A stretch of DNA of 64,000 nucleotides from Olavius algarvensis Delta 4 endosymbiont (GTDB lineage Bacteria; Desulfobacterota; Desulfobacteria; Desulfobacterales; CAJINA01), in the NCBI GenBank assembly GCA_905176665.1, contig CAJINA010000176.1, positions 57,537 to 121,536 of the forward strand. Reading direction: 5' to 3'. A model generated the notes under the pieces. That model saw only the letters and a program-made list of their open reading frames with translations, did not search any database and was not told the DNA's origin. Numbering within the stretch: the stretch's first letter is position 1; each line of letters begins with the position of its first letter. Below are positions 48,170 through 57,201 of the stretch, piece by piece. Made by a program: the position numbers and the translations under genes.

Positions 48170-48184
48170 TTGTGCAATGCAACA
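48170..48184. promoter_or_regulatory. Candidate PhaR operator
   Basis: TTGTGCAATGCAACA has the TGC-N3-GCA core that is known for PhaR/PhbF binding sites in Proteobacteria. It lies just upstream of the -35 box of the phasin promoter, between the two divergent genes. That PhaR binds here is inferred. Confidence 0.5.
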
Positions 48185-48192
48185 TATATTTC

Positions 48193-48220
48193 TTGACAAG
48201 CCACAAATCGGTACTATAAT
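48193..48220 (+). promoter_or_regulatory. Consensus sigma-70 promoter of the phasin operon
   Basis: Both hexamers are perfect: TTGACA (48193-48198) and TATAAT (48215-48220), 16 bases apart. It points to the phasin-like gene at 48349 and would drive 48349-50840. Such a strong promoter fits an abundant granule protein held down by PhaR. Confidence 0.75.
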
Positions 48221-48348
48221 CGGTCCATATCAAACTGCAACCGAGGCAAGTTCAACACCGGCAAAACAAGACGCCATCTGCCGACCACCCCCCGGTTGTG
48301 AACCACCCCCAGCGGGTAAAAACAAACTGTTTAAATGGAGGAAGAGAG

Positions 48349-48612
48349 ATGGACCAGAAAACAATCGCCCTGCAAATGATTCAGTTCAACAAAACGGCCT
48401 TTGACAACAGCTTCAATGCCATGTCCATGGTATACGAGCAAAACGAGAAAATGATTGGTGCGTTCCTGGACCAGGCCACCTGGCTGCCGGCCGAAGGCAA
48501 AAAGGCAATTACCGATTGGGTCGATGCCTACAGAAAAGGCTGTGCCGATTTCAAAAAGATGGTCGACGACAACTATCAGAAAGTCGATGAGTTCTTCACC
48601 GGGTCCGACTAA
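48349..48612 (+). CDS. Phasin-like small protein
   Basis: An 87-residue, mostly helical protein. GGAGGA (48338-48343) precedes the ATG. The sequence (MIQFNKTAFDNSFNAMSMVY, then FLDQATWLPAEGKKAITDW and RKGCADFKKMVDDNYQKVDEFF) has the amphipathic helical pattern of small phasins that coat PHA granules. The family call rests on this pattern and on the location between phaR and a synthase-like gene. It is the first gene after the consensus promoter. Confidence 0.75.
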   Translation: MDQKTIALQMIQFNKTAFDNSFNAMSMVYEQNEKMIGAFLDQATWLPAEGKKAITDWVDAYRKGCADFKKMVDDNYQKVDEFFTGSD

Positions 48613-48667
48613 CAGCTGGTGCTATAGCGTTCAATACCCGCATCTATAGAGCAGAGATTCATTTGAA

Positions 48668-50371
48668 ATGACTACCTGGCGGCCCGGGCAGGCCGGCCCG
48701 GGCCGTATCAGGCTGGTTCAATCCGGCCCACCACGTTGGGAGACAACGCAAAAGATGCCTAAGAACAGCCACTCCCCCGATCATGCCGCTGCGACCGAAG
48801 CGCAGACTGGACAGGATCTCCCGGCTTTCAATCAGTTGGTGAGCGCCTCTCAAAATTACCTGGCCGGACTTTCCCGCTATGCCGCCGATTTCATGGTGCC
48901 CTACTTGATATCAATGGGCTATTTTCAGAACATTGAAAAAGTACGACTGGCCGAATCATCCCCCATGGACAGCTTTTTTTCCTATCTAAAGCTGCTGAAT
49001 TTCAATATGGACATTATGAGCCGCGGCGTCTTCGGAGCTATGCAATCTATCAATGGTTTTAGCAAAACCGCCTTGAACGATTTCTTCACAGCCCTTTACA
49101 GCACTGTGTCGCAGATGGATGGCGAAGCGCTTTCCGCGTATGCCGCCCGCCAGGCCCGCTTGATGGATGTACTGGCCAATACCTATCCACAGGCTATTCA
49201 GGCAATCGAACCGGAATACGGTTTCCATTTTGAGCGCGGTGATCACGAACTGATCGCGGAAACGGATAGATTTTATCTCTACCAAATTTCACCGGTTGCA
49301 AAAAAGACCCGCATTCGTAAGAACGGCAAACCCATACTTATATTGCCGCCTTATGTTCTAGGTGCCAATATTCTCGGGTTTTTGCCGCAGGAGGGCCGCA
49401 GTTACGCCCACTGTTATGCCAATCGTGGTATCCCGACTTATATCCGTATTCTAAAGGACATCGAAAGCACCGAAGCCCTCCAGGTCATGACTGGTGAGGA
49501 TGATGCCCGCGACACGCGCCTGTTCTGTGAGACCATTAAAAAACGCCACGGCCGGCCGGTTACCCTCAACGGCTACTGTCAGGGAGGCTTCTCAGCCCTT
49601 TGTAACCTTCTTTCCGGCGAGTTGGATGGGCTGGTAGACGCCTTCATCACCTGTGTGGCCCCCATGGATGGTACCCGCAGCAAGGGGCTTAAGCAATTTC
49701 TGGAAAACCTGCCAGTACGGTTCAACGACCTGATCTATGGCACCAAGACTCTGCCCAATGGGAACCAAGTGGCCGATGGCAAACTTATGGGATGGGTCTA
49801 CAAGCTTAAAAGCATCGAGCAGGAATCGCCCATCGCATCTTTCTACCGCGATCTGGTGATGTTTGCCGGACAAGACAGAAAAGCCATCCAGATAAGCAAA
49901 ACCGCCGCTGCCTTGAACTACTGGTTGAACAACGAACGCAACGATCTGCCCCTGGAAATTACCCAGATGAGCTTTGCTTCCTACAATGTCCCGATTACCG
50001 CCGACGGGACCCTGCCGGTCAAGCTGTTCGGAAAAAAGCTTAATCTCAAACGGCTTCAGGCGATGGGCATACCCTGGCTGATATGCTACGGTGAACATGA
50101 TGATTTGGTGGAAAAAAATACCGCCCTGGCGCCGCTTGACCATATAGAAGCTGAGGTGACACCGTTTCCCAAAGGACACGTGGCCATGGCCACCTCGTGG
50201 TCCGACCCTGAATCCGCCTGCGCCCTGCACACCCGTTTCGGCGAGGGTAACTACCGGGGGCCTGTTCGGTTCCAGCTTGACTTGGAAAAAGCCGAAGCTA
50301 AACCGCGTAAATCCAAGCCGCGCCGTAAAAGTGCGGCAAAGAAGAAAACAATCAAGCAGAAAAATGGATAG
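48668..50371 (+). CDS. PHA synthase-like alpha/beta hydrolase with Lys-rich tail
   Basis: A 567-residue protein counted from ATG 48668. The first 29 residues look unlike the rest, and an ATG at 48755 (with GGGAG upstream) may be the true start. The nucleophile box is NGYCQGGFSAL (Cys304 from the first ATG), with an Asp in CYGEHDDLVE and His in FPKGHVAMATSW, which together give a Cys-Asp-His triad as in PHA synthases. It is distinct from the class III phaC at 52786. The tail is Lys/Arg-rich (PRKSKPRRKSAAKKK). It may be a second synthase or a PHA-mobilising enzyme. It overlaps the next gene by 8 bases. Confidence 0.78.
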   Translation: MTTWRPGQAGPGRIRLVQSGPPRWETTQKMPKNSHSPDHAAATEAQTGQDLPAFNQLVSASQNYLAGLSRYAADFMVPYLISMGYFQNIEKVRLAESSPMDSFFSYLKLLNFNMDIMSRGVFGAMQSINGFSKTALNDFFTALYSTVSQMDGEALSAYAARQARLMDVLANTYPQAIQAIEPEYGFHFERGDHELIAETDRFYLYQISPVAKKTRIRKNGKPILILPPYVLGANILGFLPQEGRSYAHCYANRGIPTYIRILKDIESTEALQVMTGEDDARDTRLFCETIKKRHGRPVTLNGYCQGGFSALCNLLSGELDGLVDAFITCVAPMDGTRSKGLKQFLENLPVRFNDLIYGTKTLPNGNQVADGKLMGWVYKLKSIEQESPIASFYRDLVMFAGQDRKAIQISKTAAALNYWLNNERNDLPLEITQMSFASYNVPITADGTLPVKLFGKKLNLKRLQAMGIPWLICYGEHDDLVEKNTALAPLDHIEAEVTPFPKGHVAMATSWSDPESACALHTRFGEGNYRGPVRFQLDLEKAEAKPRKSKPRRKSAAKKKTIKQKNG

Positions 50372-50840
50372 TCGTTTCCTGGAATTTCTCGGCCACTTTT
50401 TTCTCAGCGCCGCCCGTAGTCAGCAAATGTTGACGCAGATGCAGACCTGGATGGGGATTTCACCGCCTGGGAACAAGGAATTGAGCGATTTGTTTCGCAA
50501 GTTTTACGGCCTTGGTCCACTGCCGGCGGAGAATGCGGACCAGACAGCAGCCTGGCAAAAGGCCTTTGAAAGTTTCCAGGCCTCGCTGGCAACGTGGTTG
50601 GAATTGATGGCGGTGGTTCCCCGGTCGGAATATCAGGCCCTGGAGGAAAAGGTAAAGGCCCTCGAAGAGAAGCTGGCTGACCAGGAGAACACCATCCGCC
50701 GCCTGCGGCAGTCCGGACCACCGGACACCGACGCACCGGTTGCGGCCGTGGATGCCTTCACGCGGCTGATGGAAAAACAGGCGGATGAGTTTCAGGATCT
50801 TATGCAGAATTTAACTGAGGCCTTTAAATCCAAAGAATAG
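50364..50840 (+). CDS. Coiled-coil protein, possibly granule-associated or PhaE-like
   Basis: A 158-residue protein overlapping the synthase-like gene by 8 bases, so probably coupled to it. Residues about 85-115 form a heptad-like coiled coil (YQALEEKVKALEEKLADQEN, followed by TIRRLRQ), similar in style to the C-terminal end of PhaE. The start holds LEFLGHFFLSAARSQQMLTQM. No known domain is recognised. A role as a partner of the preceding synthase-like protein, as PhaE is to PhaC, is inference from operon position and shape. Confidence 0.65.
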   Translation: MDSRFLEFLGHFFLSAARSQQMLTQMQTWMGISPPGNKELSDLFRKFYGLGPLPAENADQTAAWQKAFESFQASLATWLELMAVVPRSEYQALEEKVKALEEKLADQENTIRRLRQSGPPDTDAPVAAVDAFTRLMEKQADEFQDLMQNLTEAFKSKE

Positions 50841-50863
50841 AAGCGTTTTCAAAACCTTCCCTC

Positions 50864-51003
50864 GAGCGCAATCTCTGCGTTGAATGATCGGCTTCGGCAC
50901 GGAGTGCCGGTTTTCAAGCCGTCAGGCGCAACCGTGAGCGCTATCCTTGAAATACCGAAGTATTTGGCTTCGCTGGCACCCCCCGGTTAAAACCGATCAT
51001 CCG
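50864..51003 (+). repeat. Dispersed structured intergenic repeat, copy 3 (longer variant)
   Basis: The box CAATCTCTGCGTTG (50869-50882) is followed by ATGATCGG (50884-50891), a long insert, the hairpin AAATAC (50950-50955) / GTATTT (50960-50965) with a CGAA loop, and finally CCGATCAT (50993-51000), which pairs perfectly with the first arm. The order box, arm, AATAC hairpin, arm is as in copy 1, but the arm sequence differs. The insert carries an own hairpin (GGCAC/GTGCC, near 50896-50908). It fills the gap between the convergent coiled-coil and MaoC genes. Confidence 0.6.
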
Positions 51004-51078
51004 CCTTGATTCTGCGCCCGACTGAAGGTGTTGAGACCGCTTATGCCATCGTTTTGGAAGACGGCTATCGAGCGACCT

Positions 51079-51510
51079 TTAGGTTTTAGGTTTTTTAGGC
51101 GGGCTGACCAGGGCTTCGCCGTCCATGACCACAGTGCCCTCCTGGTTTTCACAAACCGTCTGTAAGCGCAGTCGGTTTTTTTCCGCAATCACTTCAAGGA
51201 CTTTCACGCTGGCCGTCAGGGTGTCACCGATCTTCACCGGTGCTTTGAACGATAGCGTTTGGTGCAGGTAAATGGTCCCGGGGCCGGGCAGGTGCATCCC
51301 CAGAATGGCGGAAACAAAGCCGGCAGACAACATGCCGTGGGCAATGCGGGTTTTAAAAAAGGTCTGCTCGGCATAGGCTTCGTTGACATGGGCCGGATTC
51401 AGGTCTCCGGTGATACCGGCGTAAAGGTAGACGTCGGATTCGGATATCGTTTTGCTGACCGCTGCCTGGTCGCCTACCTTGATTTGGTCGATTGTCTTGC
51501 CATGTATCAT
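51079..51510 (-). CDS. MaoC-type (R)-specific enoyl-CoA hydratase
   Basis: A 143-residue hot-dog-fold hydratase, started at ATG 51510 because AAGGAGA lies 7 bases before it. The catalytic motif is complete: YAGITGDLNPAHVNEAYAEQ with the Asp/His pair and RIAHGML. This is the pattern of PhaJ-type hydratases, which turn crotonyl-CoA or longer enoyl-CoA into (R)-3-hydroxyacyl-CoA, the substrate of PHA synthase. Its place by the phaE-phaC operon fits a PHA supply role. Confidence 0.85.
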   Translation of the reverse strand: MIHGKTIDQIKVGDQAAVSKTISESDVYLYAGITGDLNPAHVNEAYAEQTFFKTRIAHGMLSAGFVSAILGMHLPGPGTIYLHQTLSFKAPVKIGDTLTASVKVLEVIAEKNRLRLQTVCENQEGTVVMDGEALVSPPKKPKT

Positions 51511-51589
51511 AACAACTCTCCTTTCTGCCACGGTACATTTGATTCTTGCCGGTCGGCCGGGTTCTCTTCTATCAGGTATTTAAAAGCTG

Positions 51590-51712
51590 TTTCAAAATTA
51601 TGGGTTAGATTCAGGATCAAGGCGGCTGTCGAATTAACCTGAGGAACATAGGGAATATTGCGAGGATTCAATCCAACGGCCCAACGCCGAGAGTGTGCCT
51701 TAGACGCAAACT
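51590..51712 (-). repeat. Dispersed structured intergenic repeat, copy 2
   Basis: The minus strand aligns with copy 1 over about 120 bases: TCTCGGCGTTGG is identical, then CCG-T-G-TT-A-ATCCTCG-AATA, TTCCTC-GGT and AGCCGCCTTGA-C-TGAA. The arms are GGATTGA (complement of 51668-51674) and TTAATTC (complement of 51631-51637), which still pair at RNA level with two G-U pairs. The inner AATAT/ATGTT hairpin also remains (51645-51659). It lies between the GAF gene and the MaoC gene. Confidence 0.65.
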
Positions 51713-51723
51713 TAATACCGCTT

Positions 51724-52770
51724 TTAGAACCAGGAACGATGACTCCAGATATCCTGTTCCAGGCTCTCTTTATCGGCCTGCAGCCGCAGGTACATGGAGG
51801 CATTTTCAATTGCCAGGGCACCCTGGTGGGCCAGGGCTTGTACCATGATCTGGACGTCCTCGGGAAATTCACGGGGTACGGCGCTGTAGAGCCGCAGGGT
51901 GCCGATGATCTGATCCCTGGATTTGATGGGGGAGACGATCATGGAGACGATACCCTCCTTTTTCATGGCATCCTTGTATTGTACCCGCTTGTCGGTGGTG
52001 ACGTCGGGAATCACCACCATTTCGCCCTTGAGGGCCTGCACGGCGCTCTTGGTTGGGGCGATCGGCCCCTTGTTAAGGAACTCTTCGCTCAGCCCGCAGC
52101 TGGCGGCCAGTTTCAATTCGCCGCTCTCCCTGTCCAGTAGACGAATCGCGGCCCCTTTCAACCCCAGGGCTTTAGAGATATCGTCGGTGAGGTTGCCCAG
52201 GATCTTCTTGATGTCCAGGCTGGAATTGATGTCCGATGCCAGATCGAGAAAGAGCAGGGCGTTTTTCTGCAGCCGGTCCACCAGACGGGCATGCTCGATG
52301 GCCATACCGCCCTGGTCGGCCAGGGCGGATAGGAATTCGATTTCTTTTTTGGTGAACTTGCGGATTTCGTTGGTATACAGTGCGAGAATACCGATGACCC
52401 GGTCCTTGACCGTGACCGGTACATCCAGAATGGAGGATAGGCCCTCGGCCTTCTTCTCGGCATGATTTTCCACGCGGGAATCGGTGGTACAATCTTTGAT
52501 ATAGAGATGGCCGCCTTTCAATACCGCCGCCACGATTGTTTTGGCACTGATCGGTTTGGCGTGCAGGTATTTCTTGGACAGCCCCTTTTGGGCGACAGGG
52601 ATAAAAATGTCGTTTTGACGGTCTTCCATAAACAGGCACGCGGCCTTGGCGTCCATGCTGTCAACGGCGCTGGCCACGATCAGATCCAGCAACTTTTCCC
52701 GGGACAGGGTCGTCCCGAACGCCTTACTGACCTGACAGATTGCTTTGAAGAAATCTTTGGTTTTAGCCAT
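51724..52770 (-). CDS. Double GAF-domain protein
   Basis: A 348-residue soluble protein with two GAF domains in tandem, about residues 15-165 (KLLDLIVASAVDSMDAKAAC, then VTVKDRVIGILALYTNEIRK) and 185-335 (ILGNLTDDISKALGLKGAAI, then SPIKSRDQIIGTLRLYSAVPRE). No kinase, cyclase or other output domain is present, so it should be a stand-alone sensor. It starts 15 bases after phaC and probably belongs to the phaE-phaC operon; a link between small-molecule sensing and PHA is possible but unproven. Confidence 0.88.
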   Translation of the reverse strand: MAKTKDFFKAICQVSKAFGTTLSREKLLDLIVASAVDSMDAKAACLFMEDRQNDIFIPVAQKGLSKKYLHAKPISAKTIVAAVLKGGHLYIKDCTTDSRVENHAEKKAEGLSSILDVPVTVKDRVIGILALYTNEIRKFTKKEIEFLSALADQGGMAIEHARLVDRLQKNALLFLDLASDINSSLDIKKILGNLTDDISKALGLKGAAIRLLDRESGELKLAASCGLSEEFLNKGPIAPTKSAVQALKGEMVVIPDVTTDKRVQYKDAMKKEGIVSMIVSPIKSRDQIIGTLRLYSAVPREFPEDVQIMVQALAHQGALAIENASMYLRLQADKESLEQDIWSHRSWF

Positions 52771-52785
52771 GGATGAACTCCTGTG

Positions 52786-53985
52786 TTAGGATTTGCTCTG
52801 GGTTTTTTTGGGTTTCTTTTTAGGCGCTTTTTTCCGGGCGCCGGTTTTTTTGCGGGCACCGGTTTTTTTCCGAGCCGCGGTCTTTTTTGGCGCCTTCCGG
52901 ACAGACGGCGCATCCCTTTCTAAGAGCCATTTGGCGATGCGCGGGGCAAACTCCCGCTGGCATTTGGAACTGACATAAATGCCGATGTGGCCGGTGTCCA
53001 GGCAGACGTCGGTAGTGTCCCGGCTGCCCACGCGTCCGGTTAAGAGTTCGCAGGCCTCCGGCGGCACCAGGTGGTCAAACTTACCATAAAAGTTTATCAG
53101 TGGCATCGTGACGTTTTTGAGATCTACCCGGTTTCCGCCCACCTCGAGCTTATTCTGGATCAAGAGGTTTTTCTGGTAAAAATCCTTGATAAACTGACGG
53201 AATGTCTCACCCGGCAGATCAGGGCTGTCGAAGATCCACTTTTCCATGCGCACAAAGTTTTCAACGAACTTCTTGTTGTCCATATGCTCGAAAAATCCCA
53301 CGTACTTATCCAACATCAGCCGGGCAGGGTTCAGCAACAGAAAACCAAAATTCATCACGTCGCCGGAAATATTGGCATAGGCATCGACCAGGCGGTCCGC
53401 GTCGACACCTTTCATCCAGATGTGCAGAAGGCCCTTGTCTGTGTCGAAATTGGTCGGCGTAACAGTGGTCACCAGGTTTTTCACCTTGTCCGGATGCAGG
53501 GCCGAGTAGATCACGCAGAAGGTGCCGCCCATGCAGATGCCCATGAGGTTGATTTTATCCACACCTTGCTGCTGGCGAATGTGATCGACCATGGTACCTA
53601 TATACCCGTTGACATGGTCATCGATCGTTAAAAATTGGTCCTTGCGGGTGGGATATCCCCAGTCGATCATGTACAGGTCGATGCCCTGCTGTAAAAGGGT
53701 TTCGACCACACTGCGGCTGGGCTGCAGGTCCAGCATGGTTTCACGGTTGATCAGGGCATAAACCACCAGTAGAGGGGTTTTGTACCGGGTTTCTGTAATG
53801 GGCAGGTAGTGTTTCAGCTTGACGCGGTCCTCCTGGTAGACCACTTCGTAAGGGGTCGTTGCCAGATCGGTGTCCAGATCGTCGAGCAGCACATCGGACG
53901 CCTTCTGGGCCCTCTCCTGAGCCTTGTCCGCCTCTTCAGCCAGTTTGGACAGGATCAGGTCAACCGGGATTTTAGATCGGCTCAT
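52786..53985 (-). CDS. phaC: Class III PHA synthase subunit PhaC
   Basis: A 399-residue catalytic subunit. The nucleophile box is MGICMGGTF with Cys151, close to the position of Cys149 in the Allochromatium enzyme. Asp lies in FYGKFDHLVPP and His in DTGHIGIYVS, completing the triad. Class III length (about 355 residues) is exceeded by a Lys/Ala/Arg-rich repetitive tail (residues about 358-399, AARKKTGARKKTGARKK) that may bind DNA or the granule. It polymerises (R)-3-hydroxyacyl-CoA together with PhaE, encoded just upstream. Confidence 0.93.
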   Translation of the reverse strand: MSRSKIPVDLILSKLAEEADKAQERAQKASDVLLDDLDTDLATTPYEVVYQEDRVKLKHYLPITETRYKTPLLVVYALINRETMLDLQPSRSVVETLLQQGIDLYMIDWGYPTRKDQFLTIDDHVNGYIGTMVDHIRQQQGVDKINLMGICMGGTFCVIYSALHPDKVKNLVTTVTPTNFDTDKGLLHIWMKGVDADRLVDAYANISGDVMNFGFLLLNPARLMLDKYVGFFEHMDNKKFVENFVRMEKWIFDSPDLPGETFRQFIKDFYQKNLLIQNKLEVGGNRVDLKNVTMPLINFYGKFDHLVPPEACELLTGRVGSRDTTDVCLDTGHIGIYVSSKCQREFAPRIAKWLLERDAPSVRKAPKKTAARKKTGARKKTGARKKAPKKKPKKTQSKS

Positions 53986-54052
53986 AACATCGTCTCCCGC
54001 TGCAAGCCCGCAGTTTAAAGTCCTCCAGCAAATCTATACCAGCTATTTCAAT

Positions 54053-54940
54053 TTAACTTTTCTTCTCAAGGGTCTTGATACGCTTTTTCAGCCTGTATAT
54101 TTCTTCGTAGAGTTCATCTACTTCTTTTTGCCTGGGGATCGGCAAGACTGCCAAAAAGTCCGCGACCAGGTCGTCCCGGGCCTGGGCAAATTCGGCCATG
54201 GCCGAGAGGGTCTGTCCCAGCGAACTGATGTATTCCGGTGACTGGAACAGGGTCATGTAATGCCCTTCCAGTATTTTTACCCACATATTGTAATACACCT
54301 TGCTGTCTTCGGGAAGTTCTCCCTTATCAGCCAATTCCCCCAGCTCTGCTTGCAGGACGTTGAATGACCGCGTTACCGGGAGGGCTAACAGGCGGGAGAA
54401 TTCAGCCAGGGCGGTCTGAAAGACCATGAATTTGTCCAGAGCCAGGTTGCCTTTTTCCTGGTACAGGCGGGTCAAACCCAGCTGGGGCACTTTCAGAAAC
54501 TGTTTGAACTCCTTCTCGTAGATCTCACCCCAGGATCGAAAGATGTTCTGATCGAGATCTTCGAACTTGTAGGCCTCGGCCGATTTGCCGATGCGGCCGG
54601 CACTCTCGAATAATTTCTGCTGCATTTGTGCAAAACTGCCCAGGCTGTTTTGGGCGAGACGGGCCAGGAGTTCAGGCATGGCGCCGGCCCCCTTGAAAAG
54701 GGATTGCATTGCGGCCGGGTCGTTCAGGCCGGCCGCCGCAGCCTGAAAGGCGTTCAAGGCTGCACTCAGGTTGCCCTGGAAGTTGGCTGATTTGAATTTG
54801 TTTTTATTTTCGCCAGGTGATTGTGTTGCGGCCTCCGGGCTCCACGCCTTGAAAGCGCCCTGCCAGAAATCGCCGACTGTTTTCACCCAGGCTGAAAATA
54901 ATTCCTGCGGATCACCGAAACTATTTTGCTCGCTACCCAT
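54053..54940 (-). CDS. phaE: Class III PHA synthase subunit PhaE
   Basis: A 295-residue helical protein. The N-terminal ELFSAWVKTVGDFWQGAFKA, the central FEDLDQNIFRSWGEIYEKEFKQFLKVPQLGLTR and the C-terminal ARDDLVADFLAVLPIPRQKEVDELYEEIYRLKKRIKTLEKK are typical of PhaE. It has no catalytic residues and serves to activate PhaC. It is the first gene of a minus-strand run phaE, phaC, GAF. Confidence 0.9.
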   Translation of the reverse strand: MGSEQNSFGDPQELFSAWVKTVGDFWQGAFKAWSPEAATQSPGENKNKFKSANFQGNLSAALNAFQAAAAGLNDPAAMQSLFKGAGAMPELLARLAQNSLGSFAQMQQKLFESAGRIGKSAEAYKFEDLDQNIFRSWGEIYEKEFKQFLKVPQLGLTRLYQEKGNLALDKFMVFQTALAEFSRLLALPVTRSFNVLQAELGELADKGELPEDSKVYYNMWVKILEGHYMTLFQSPEYISSLGQTLSAMAEFAQARDDLVADFLAVLPIPRQKEVDELYEEIYRLKKRIKTLEKKS

Positions 54941-55263
54941 CGTCTGCCCCTTGCAAAAGTTTAGCAGGGATTCCTAAATTTCAATCAGGTAATATGTGAT
55001 TTTGCCACCACGTTTAGCGGGCTTATGGTATGCTGCGTTCACCGGCCCGATTTCAGGCCGCCGCTATATGCTTGCATATCAAGAGAATAGCACCTATTTT
55101 ACCATAAGTAAAGAATCGCACTCGGCATTTTGTTTAAAAACTTTAATGTTTTAAGATAGATAAATATATCTTTGGCGCTGGAGATAATCTGTCGGGATTC
55201 CATAAGCGCGTTAAACGTACCTCGATTCGAATCTGTCATGGCCAACTACAGAATGTAAATAAA
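54941..55263. other. Divergent intergenic region between phaE and aceK
   Basis: A 323-base AT-richer gap holding the start regions of two divergent transcripts. Apart from short runs such as the AGATA...TATCT repeat near 55160 I see no clear promoter pair, gene or repeat copy. Confidence 0.4.
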
Positions 55264-56991
55264 ATGACAATCGCTGCTAAAACCGCCACTTCCTGTGCGC
55301 TAAAGATACACGCCTCGTTCACAGAGTACCAGGCCCGTTTCCAACAGGTTACCAGGCGGGCGTCCGGCCGCTTTGGCCATCGCCAGTGGTCCCAAATGCA
55401 ATCCGATGCCCTTGAACGTTTGGACCTCTATCCGAACTGTCTGGATACAGTAGCCCGCGCGCTTGAAGTGCTGCTGGGCGATCATCGGGAAGATAAGCAA
55501 CTCTGGGGTGAGATTAAAACCATCTATGCGTGACTGCTTGACGAATCGGATGCTCCCGAACTGGCGCGGACTTTTTTTAATTCGGTCACCCGGCGAATTT
55601 TTACCACGGTCGGTGTGGATGCCCGGATCGAATTTCCATCCGATGATTTCTACGCGCTTGATTTGCCGGTTGATGCCTCTGTTTTCAGGACCTACTCACC
55701 GTTGACAGGTATTGAGGCCGTTCTGCCGAAAATTTTGGCCGACTACGGCTTCAATGCGAAAATCCTGGGAACCGGGGATGCCCGGAAAAAAATTGCCGCT
55801 CCCATTGAACGGGCTCTTGAGGCGTTGCGCGAAAAAGATTCAATTCTGCGCCTCGAAATGCACCGCGAGATTTTTTACCGCGGCCAGGGGGCCTACCTTA
55901 TCGGACGGCTGGCAGACAGCACACGTGCCACGGGTGTCGTCATTGCGCTGTTGCACTCTGCCCGGGGCATCAAAGAGGATGCGGTTTTGATCGGGGTGAC
56001 GCCCGTGCGCATTCTGTTTTCATTTACGCGCAGCGCTTTCCACGTTCTGGCCCCCCGGCCGGGCGCCACGGTCCGTTTCCTGGACTCGATCCTGGCGTCC
56101 AAGCCGCAAGCCGAAATTTACTCCGCCATCGGCCACTACAAACACGGGAAAACCCTGTTGTATCGGGACCTGCGGCAGCATACCCGGGAGTGCACCGCCG
56201 ACCAGTTTGAAATTTCAGCAGGTCAGCGTGGCATGGTCATGATTGTGTTCGATATGGCCAACGACGACATGGTGTTGAAGCTGATCCGCGATCAGTCCCA
56301 AAAGCCTAAAAACACAACCCGGCGCAAGGTGATGGATCAGTACGATTTCGTTTTCAAACATTACCGGGTCGGTCGACTTATCGAAGCCCAGCCCTTCGAA
56401 CACCTGTCGTTCGATATTTGCTGGTTCACCGATGCGCTCCTGGATGAACTGACCCGGGAGGCCTCCCGAACCGTCCGGATCGAGAAAGACCGCGTAATCA
56501 TCCAGCATGCCTATGTGGAACGCCGGGTTACGCCGTTGGATCTGTTTCTGGCACAGGCTGCCCCGGACATGGCTGCCCGGGTGGTGGTCGATTTCGGGCA
56601 CGCCATCAAGGACCTGGCCTACAGCAATGTGTTTCCCGGAGATCTGCTTCTCAAGAATTTCGGTGTCACGCGTCACGGGCGGGTGGTGTTTTACGATTAT
56701 GACGAGATCGTGCCGTTGACCGACTGCAGATTCAGAAAGGTGCCGCCTCCCCGTAACCATTTGCAGGAGATGGCTGCGGAACCATGGTATTATGTGGCCG
56801 AGAATGACGTCTTTCCCGAAGAGCACGTCCGCTTTCTAGGCCTGTCGACCGAGTTGAAGGGGCTCTTCTTGAAACACCACCAGGATCTTTTTGACCCGGA
56901 ATTCTGGCAAAAGGTGCTGGCCGATATTCAGGCCGGCAATATCAAGCACATTCTGCCTTATACCCCGGATTACCGCGTTACTCCGGCTTAG
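55264..56991 (+). pseudogene. aceK: Isocitrate dehydrogenase kinase/phosphatase, interrupted by one in-frame TGA
   Basis: The frame 55264-56991 encodes an AceK of normal length (575 residues) but for a TGA at 55531-55533, in the segment IKTIYA-stop-LLDESDAPELARTFFNSVTRR, where E. coli AceK has Arg. The rest is intact: the VRILFSFTRSAFHV region, KHGKTLLYRD, the nucleotide-binding VFDMANDDMVLKLIRD, and the bifunctional active site LLKNFGVTRHGRVVFYDYDEIVP. After the stop the frame is open with an ATG at 55615. AceK switches isocitrate between the TCA cycle and the glyoxylate shunt, and aceB and aceA follow. A CGA-to-TGA change or base-call error is the simplest cause; selenocysteine is unlikely at an Arg site. 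Confidence 0.8.
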
Positions 56992-57201
56992 ATAAAAACC
57001 TGCCGGGGGTGTGTCGCTTTACAATGCCGCCAAAATCATTATGTTAGCAGGTATCCAGCCTTAAATCGATCCGCGGACAACCACTCCGCGAAGGCACCGC
57101 GCGTGCCCGGCGGAAAGCCGGTAGCCCCATTCGGCGATCCGTTTTACTTGTATTTCTGTAGATACCAGACAGGCAGCTACAGTGAACGAAAGGAGGTTCA
57201 C

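Noticed and set aside
55531..55533. TGA in aceK as selenocysteine
   Set aside because: The site corresponds to Arg in known AceK, no redox role is known there, and I see no convincing hairpin right after it.
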